A DNA stretch of 64,000 bases. Origin: an uncultured Campylobacter sp. Its GTDB lineage: Bacteria; Campylobacterota; Campylobacteria; Campylobacterales; Campylobacteraceae. The translations under genes were made by a program, and so were the position numbers. The stretch is from positions 3,425 to 67,424 of the forward strand of contig NZ_CAJPRT010000012.1 of NCBI RefSeq assembly GCF_905373215.1. Reading direction: 5' to 3'. The notes beneath the pieces are model-generated. The model made no database searches and was not told the origin of the DNA. It saw only the letters and a program-made list of their open reading frames with translations. Positions 60,401-64,000 of this stretch are shown here, in pieces. The number at the start of each line of letters is the position of its first letter. The first letter of the stretch is position 1.

Positions 60401-62618
60401 GCCGAATTCCAAAGTCATACTCTATGCGGTCGATCTTGGAATTTTAGATATCGTCTCACAAGAGGAGCTCGATGCATTTAAGGCGTTTGACGTTAGCGCG
60501 TATTTTGCGATGCGGTACTTCGACATTTACGACGATCTTAGCGTGTATCAAACTACTGCTAAAGAGCTAAGCTTCGGCGGAGATGGTGTTATGGCGAAGG
60601 CTAAACGAAATTTAAGCCCGGTCGAAAACAAAAAGCAGAAAAAATTTATCAAAATGCTAATCGCAAAAGCAGACGCGAACGGCGAGGCAAAATTTGAGCT
60701 TGCGATGCCGAAAAATTTCAACTCCACGATCCGTCTAAGTGCCATGGCTATCGGGGAGACGGCTACGATTGGCTCGGCAAACGTCGAAGCCAAGGTCCGA
60801 GACGACGTGATCATAAAGCCCGCCGATCTAACCTACATGGTACGCGGCGATGAAATTTCCGTGCCGCTAACGCTCATCAACACCACCGACAAAGAGCAAA
60901 AGGCGGTCTTAAAAATCAGCTCGTCTCCTTCGGTTGCTATAAGCGGCGGTGAGGCAAATTTCACGCTCAAACCGCTTGAGGTCAAGCATACGAACTTCAC
61001 CGCGAGCGCGCTTGATATTGCAGATGCAAACATTAAATTTGATCTTGACGCAAACGGGCAAAAATTTAGCAATGATGTAGAATTTGACATAATCAGCCAG
61101 TTTCCGCGCTCGAAGCTATTTCACGTAAGCTACGGCGATAAGCCGGTAACGCTCAAAATCGATCCGAGCTATAAAAAAATTTATACCCATATCAGCGCTA
61201 CGCCTAACGCTTTTAGCCTAGCGGACGAGCTATATCTCTATCCTTACGGCTGCACCGAACAGCTTGCTTCAAGAATGATAGCGGTTGATTATGTCGCACG
61301 CAAAGACTCCAATAAAACCTTAACCAACCGCGTAAACGAGTATGCAAGTAGAATTCTATCTCGCCTCAAACCTAACGGCGATTTCGGTTACTGGAGTGCT
61401 CACGGTGTTACTAATTACTACGCTTCGATTTACGCAAGCGACGTTTTACTAGAGCTTGACACGCGCTATAAATTCCTTAGCAATAAGCAAAGATCGCTAA
61501 TTTTTAGTGCGCTAAAATCAAGCTACAAAGATCAGGATACGCTCCGCATATACGCGGATTTCGTGCTGGATCAATACGGCAAGCTCGATGATGATGAGAT
61601 AAATTTCGTTTACGACAACGATCTTTATAAAGACTCGCCGATGGCTAGTATCGCCTTGGCTGCGATACTTAAAAAGCACAATATGACGACTGAGTTTGAA
61701 TTTATGCTCGAAAAAATAGATGAGGCGAATTACGATTACGCTGATAACGGAGCAGGTTTAACATTTGCTAGCGACATAAGAGATGCTGCCTTTAAGCTCT
61801 ACGCATTCGGCAAGGCTGGCATCAAAGATGATAGCACGGCTCGCACGGTCGATGCGATCATTCGCGATCTAAAAAATATAAACAACACGCAGGAGCGAGC
61901 AAGCGTAATACGCGGATTTGATGCGTATTTTAAGGACTCGAAAAAAGAAGCCCATTTTGCATTAAAATACGACGGTGAGGCTAAAAATTTCAATTCGCCG
62001 CTAGATACCAAACTCTCGGTAAAAGACGGCGCGATAGAATTTACGCCGATGAGCGGCAATGGCGAGCTATTTTTTACCGCTCTTGGCTTTGGATATGAAA
62101 GCGCGCCTTTAAAGCATGAGGCTTTGAGCATACAGAGCCTAAACGCCCATTCTATGGATAGCAAAAGGATTGAAATTTACCGAGAATTCATAGATGCTCG
62201 CGGCAACATAGTAGATCTAAATAGGCTTAAAGTAGGGCAGAAAATTTACTCTAAGATCAGCTGGCGAGCGAATTATTATCTTTATAATTTCGTAATCGAC
62301 GAGGCTATGCCTAGCTGCTTTGAGGCGGTCAATGAGCGCCTAGGTTCGGCTGCGCAGGCTAGAGTCGAGGGCATGCAAGATAGCGTGGCACTAGAACACA
62401 CGGAGTATTTGTATGACCGAGTGCTTCGCTTCCCAAAAAGCGGCTATTTTTACTATGATCCACGAGACGGAGAGAATAGTAGCGGCGTCATCTATACGCC
62501 AATAAACGTGATTATGGCTGGCTCGTGCGCGCTTCCTGCGATCTCTATCGAGGATATGCAATACGAGCAGGTAAATAACTACGATCTGCAAACGCTTAAA
62601 TTTAAGGTCGCTCGCTAA
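57450..62618 (+). CDS. Bacterial alpha-2-macroglobulin with thioester motif
   Basis: 1722 residues from the ATG at 57450 (AAAGGA upstream; the earlier in-frame codons at 57435 are not needed). Signal peptide MKTKLLSAALFCALASFAAG without a lipobox, then a long series of MG/MG2-like beta domains (AYLSDITAQVVLLERGALIYTS; FVYLASELISPNERL), a bait-like region, and the thioester YPYGCTEQLASRM at about residue 1267 in the helical thioester domain. Such proteins trap proteases in the periplasm and are encoded beside PBP1C, which repairs the wall; that pairing is seen here. It contains no low-complexity insertion. Confidence 0.94.
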   Translation: MKTKLLSAALFCALASFAAGVEIKYASGAYEISGVDGSGFSVTQKQILKCTPKITGTYESVSESSIRLYPKPMLSAGVNYSCEARGVRFEFETEPFSTEHIALLRPGLVAIKFNDAVSKDALQQATRIYRAQNLAQNDISYELSSHDDRNFLFSFDPKAQNVVLQIESLTSKAGAKLQNPVELRTDEEPFNDSINASNLSGVQIRPAALKDGSLAARVCFPNYMDELSAKYVRIAGVSKFSLTQPRYYYYDEDEEGGESDDPSCYYYADIVSDEFMPNKSYEIRLLKGFGDSSYILRDEIKQSVKMGDRLPFVAFSDEKNFIPKSASLAFKSSNVNEVKISIAKVPEQNFRYFLNFESNEDSVGGLASEIAVKSFDIGGAKNAVAEHKIAMDFKGYEDGIYKITAFYKVGEKMQEVSRVAYLSDITAQVVLLERGALIYTSRLSNGEELSRAKVKIYSDKNELIVEDKTDGDGILRLENMEILAKNPRSIEISKGDEHAFVLFNNAVASIEKTITAKRPFVYLASELISPNERLLGTIVMKNRDFSSLKNTPIKFKIYDPSGTVIITRAQNTDEFGSVKIDELMGEKSGTYRLDLIYEDKIIASKSFSVENFVPNRIKNEILTAKDEYGADEIITLKLSSNYLAGAPAGDLKGSLEANAYEKELKIKGYEGFSFLNDRLKKKGATQLRRAEFTLSSAGKKELALSPAAADLNVSNAINILLNFSVTEEGKNVSAYRSLSYLPYDRIVGIRASKDFISSGDSVKFGFALLDSKTKTDVKGKIDVEIYRDDFTYVYDGNRYVEQESFNLVSAVSTDAREFEYKFQNGGNYLIVANDYSSGASAGVRVDVSGWGYYGRVNAKDVQSAKIKLASDKVKAGDKIKGVINSPVESGVLNISLVGEQVYDYKILSIKGGSAEFELSVPDNFVGGHINAVIARAATPAAMPLRAYANVPVALDASSHKANVQILAEKSYKNGQNAQISVKSEPNSKVILYAVDLGILDIVSQEELDAFKAFDVSAYFAMRYFDIYDDLSVYQTTAKELSFGGDGVMAKAKRNLSPVENKKQKKFIKMLIAKADANGEAKFELAMPKNFNSTIRLSAMAIGETATIGSANVEAKVRDDVIIKPADLTYMVRGDEISVPLTLINTTDKEQKAVLKISSSPSVAISGGEANFTLKPLEVKHTNFTASALDIADANIKFDLDANGQKFSNDVEFDIISQFPRSKLFHVSYGDKPVTLKIDPSYKKIYTHISATPNAFSLADELYLYPYGCTEQLASRMIAVDYVARKDSNKTLTNRVNEYASRILSRLKPNGDFGYWSAHGVTNYYASIYASDVLLELDTRYKFLSNKQRSLIFSALKSSYKDQDTLRIYADFVLDQYGKLDDDEINFVYDNDLYKDSPMASIALAAILKKHNMTTEFEFMLEKIDEANYDYADNGAGLTFASDIRDAAFKLYAFGKAGIKDDSTARTVDAIIRDLKNINNTQERASVIRGFDAYFKDSKKEAHFALKYDGEAKNFNSPLDTKLSVKDGAIEFTPMSGNGELFFTALGFGYESAPLKHEALSIQSLNAHSMDSKRIEIYREFIDARGNIVDLNRLKVGQKIYSKISWRANYYLYNFVIDEAMPSCFEAVNERLGSAAQARVEGMQDSVALEHTEYLYDRVLRFPKSGYFYYDPRDGENSSGVIYTPINVIMAGSCALPAISIEDMQYEQVNNYDLQTLKFKVAR

Positions 62619-62822
62619 GGCGTAGTGATTTTAAAGCTCGGTGCGGATTTTGCATTTATTGCAATTTTCGCGCCGAGTGCGCTTTTGCGTTCACAAGCAT
62701 TTTGAAACGAGCGTCTGATAAAATTTTAAAATTTCAATCCCGCTCGCCCGCCGAATTTCAAAATTTTATATCAACGCCCATATTTCATAGCTTTTTACTA
62801 TCTATTTATAACGTTATTCTAT

Positions 62823-62851
62823 TTGACTTACATTTAAATTCGAGTTATCAT
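62823..62851 (+). promoter_or_regulatory. Consensus-like sigma-70 promoter of the flavoprotein gene
   Basis: TTGACT at 62823-62828, 17 bp spacer, TATCAT at 62846-62851; about 38 bp to the ATG with AAAGGAG in between. The 62619-62888 stretch holds nothing else definite, only a weak imperfect hairpin near 62635-62682. Confidence 0.5.
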
Positions 62852-62888
62852 TTCTTTTAAATATACACTTTCAATTAAAGGAGTTGTA

Positions 62889-64000
62889 ATGCAAAAGCAT
62901 GATGTATCAAGACGTAGTTTTTTAAAGATTAGCGCGGTGGGCGCCGGAGCGCTTGCGTTGGGAGTTAGTAGCGCAGCTGCGGCACAAAACGCCAAGGACG
63001 TCAAATTTGACGAGGAATACGATATCGTCATCATCGGCACCGGTTTTGCGGGACTTGCCGCGGCGATTAAAGCTAGCGGGCGCGGTAAAAAGGTGCTTAT
63101 CTTAGAAAAGATGGGTCGCGCGGGCGGAAATTCCGTCATTAACGGCGGAAATATGGCCGCTCCGATGAATAAATTTCAAGTAGCACAAGGCATCAAGGAT
63201 AGCAAGGAGCTTTTCATAGCCGATGCCGTAAAAGACGGACTCGGGCTCAATCATACCGATCTTTTGGGCGTGATGTTTGATCGCAGCAACGATGCGGTGG
63301 ATCTTTTGGTGGGCTGCGGAGCGGAATTTAGCGATAAGCTGATCTTTGAGAGCGGCCATAGCGTCGCAAGAAGCTTGCAATCAACCAACGGCTCAGGCTC
63401 GGGCTACATCCAGCCGATGATGGGTAAACTTCAAAACGATCCTAACGTCACGATCAAAACCCGCACGAAATTTGACGATTTCATCGTGGACGACAGCGGT
63501 CGTGTCGTGGGCGTAGAAGCTCGTGAGGAGTATAAATTTGATCCGAAGCTCTTTAGCGACGATTTGGAAAACAAAAGCGGCGAGAAAAAGAGCTACAAAG
63601 CCAAAGACGGCGTTTTGCTGGCTTCGGGCGGATACGGACGCGATCTATGGTACCGCCAGATCCAAGATCCGCGCGTAGTACCTAGCATAGACAGCACCAA
63701 CCATCCGGGAAGCTCGGCGGGAGCGATGCTAGCGGCAAATAGAATCGGCGCATTTACGCTTCTTACATCGTGGATTCAGTTCCTTCCATATTGCTCGCCC
63801 GATGAGAAGGGCTTCGGCGCTGCGGTAAATTTCACCAACCACTGCTGCAATACCTATGGCCTGACCGTCGATCCAAAGACGGGCAAGCGCTTTATGGACG
63901 AGCACGCAGGGCGCAAGATCAAGTCGGATGCCTGCTTTAAGGTTATCGGCGAGAGTGAGAAAAACGATAACTATCCAGTAAACGTCTGCGACTCTCAAGC
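62889..64000 (+). CDS. Tat-exported flavocytochrome c/fumarate reductase-type flavoprotein, C-terminus missing
   Basis: About 370 residues in view. Twin-arginine signal SRRSFLKISAVGAGALALG, FAD-binding YDIVIIGTGFAGLAAAIKA with LEKMGRAGGNSVINGGNMAA, then GSGSGYIQPMMG and LLASGGYGRDLWYR. This is the periplasmic flavoprotein family of fumarate, urocanate or methacrylate reductases (FccA/UrdA type), which take electrons from quinol through c-type haems, either fused or on a partner protein. No CxxCH occurs in the visible part. AAAGGAG five bases before the ATG. Substrate cannot be assigned; the remainder lies beyond the window. Confidence 0.9.
   Translation, partial: MQKHDVSRRSFLKISAVGAGALALGVSSAAAAQNAKDVKFDEEYDIVIIGTGFAGLAAAIKASGRGKKVLILEKMGRAGGNSVINGGNMAAPMNKFQVAQGIKDSKELFIADAVKDGLGLNHTDLLGVMFDRSNDAVDLLVGCGAEFSDKLIFESGHSVARSLQSTNGSGSGYIQPMMGKLQNDPNVTIKTRTKFDDFIVDDSGRVVGVEAREEYKFDPKLFSDDLENKSGEKKSYKAKDGVLLASGGYGRDLWYRQIQDPRVVPSIDSTNHPGSSAGAMLAANRIGAFTLLTSWIQFLPYCSPDEKGFGAAVNFTNHCCNTYGLTVDPKTGKRFMDEHAGRKIKSDACFKVIGESEKNDNYPVNVCDSQ

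Noticed and set aside
62635..62682. Terminator after the alpha-2-macroglobulin gene
   Set aside because: The CTCGG...CCGAG stem is interrupted by mismatches and no U tract follows.

Overview
This window looks like a chromosomal segment of a Campylobacter-type epsilonproteobacterium (Campylobacterota). The reasons are the futalosine menaquinone gene mqnC, a STAS-MlaE/MlaF/MlaD lipid transport set, many TTG starts, and a gene order of msbA, cysS, murJ, ruvA, ddl, a small protein, a hydrolase and murF that I recall from Campylobacter jejuni. The base composition is richer in G+C than in C. jejuni, and AAATTT-type words occur everywhere. An oral species such as C. gracilis would fit; that is inference from memory, not a search.

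Region 1 (1-13941, all minus strand) is an aryl polyene (APE) type fatty-acid/polyketide cluster that runs off the left edge. In transcription order it holds a phosphopantetheinyl transferase, a lipoprotein, KS, DH, KR, KS, a small secreted protein, a KS/chain-length-factor-like protein, two doubtful coupled ORFs, a PlsC-like acyltransferase, two acyl carrier proteins, a membrane protein, an AMP-ligase fused to a dehydratase, a family 2 glycosyltransferase and the start of an LpxL-like acyltransferase. Most starts overlap the preceding stop, so this is one translationally coupled operon. The exporter, LolA-like carrier and thioesterase usual for APE clusters are not in view.

Region 2 (14431-28621, minus) is housekeeping: hisS-speA-cysE-secreted protein-aspC; a DUF-type small protein; recG with a very large low-complexity insertion; an M16 peptidase homologue without a visible zinc motif; and the SPFH protein-NfeD-mqnC operon. 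Region 3 (28661-37103) holds two convergent MFS transporters, msbA, cysS and murJ. murJ is divergent from mlaE, with abutting -10 boxes.

Region 4 (37136-51514, plus) has mlaE, mlaF, mlaD and its auxiliary lipoprotein (retrograde/anterograde lipid traffic), then ruvA, ddl, an antitoxin-like small protein, an alpha/beta hydrolase, membrane-anchored murF, an AlkD-like protein, an FMN-binding protein, an SDR oxidoreductase, a BON-domain lipoprotein and upp. Region 5 (51515-64000) has a UvrD-like helicase (minus), divergent from a PBP1C-alpha-2-macroglobulin pair (plus), and the first part of a Tat-exported flavocytochrome c-type flavoprotein.

The feature that ordinary annotation does not explain is one type of DNA found in two settings. 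Long non-coding spacers (about 370-950 bp, sometimes inside operons) and in-frame insertions in conserved enzymes (RecG, PBP1C, MurF, two APE synthase proteins, the AMP-ligase, NfeD, the glycosyltransferase tail) are both built of short GC-rich pieces punctuated every roughly 15-40 bp by AAATTT/AAAATTTT words. No tRNA, rRNA, CRISPR array, insertion sequence or prophage was recognised.
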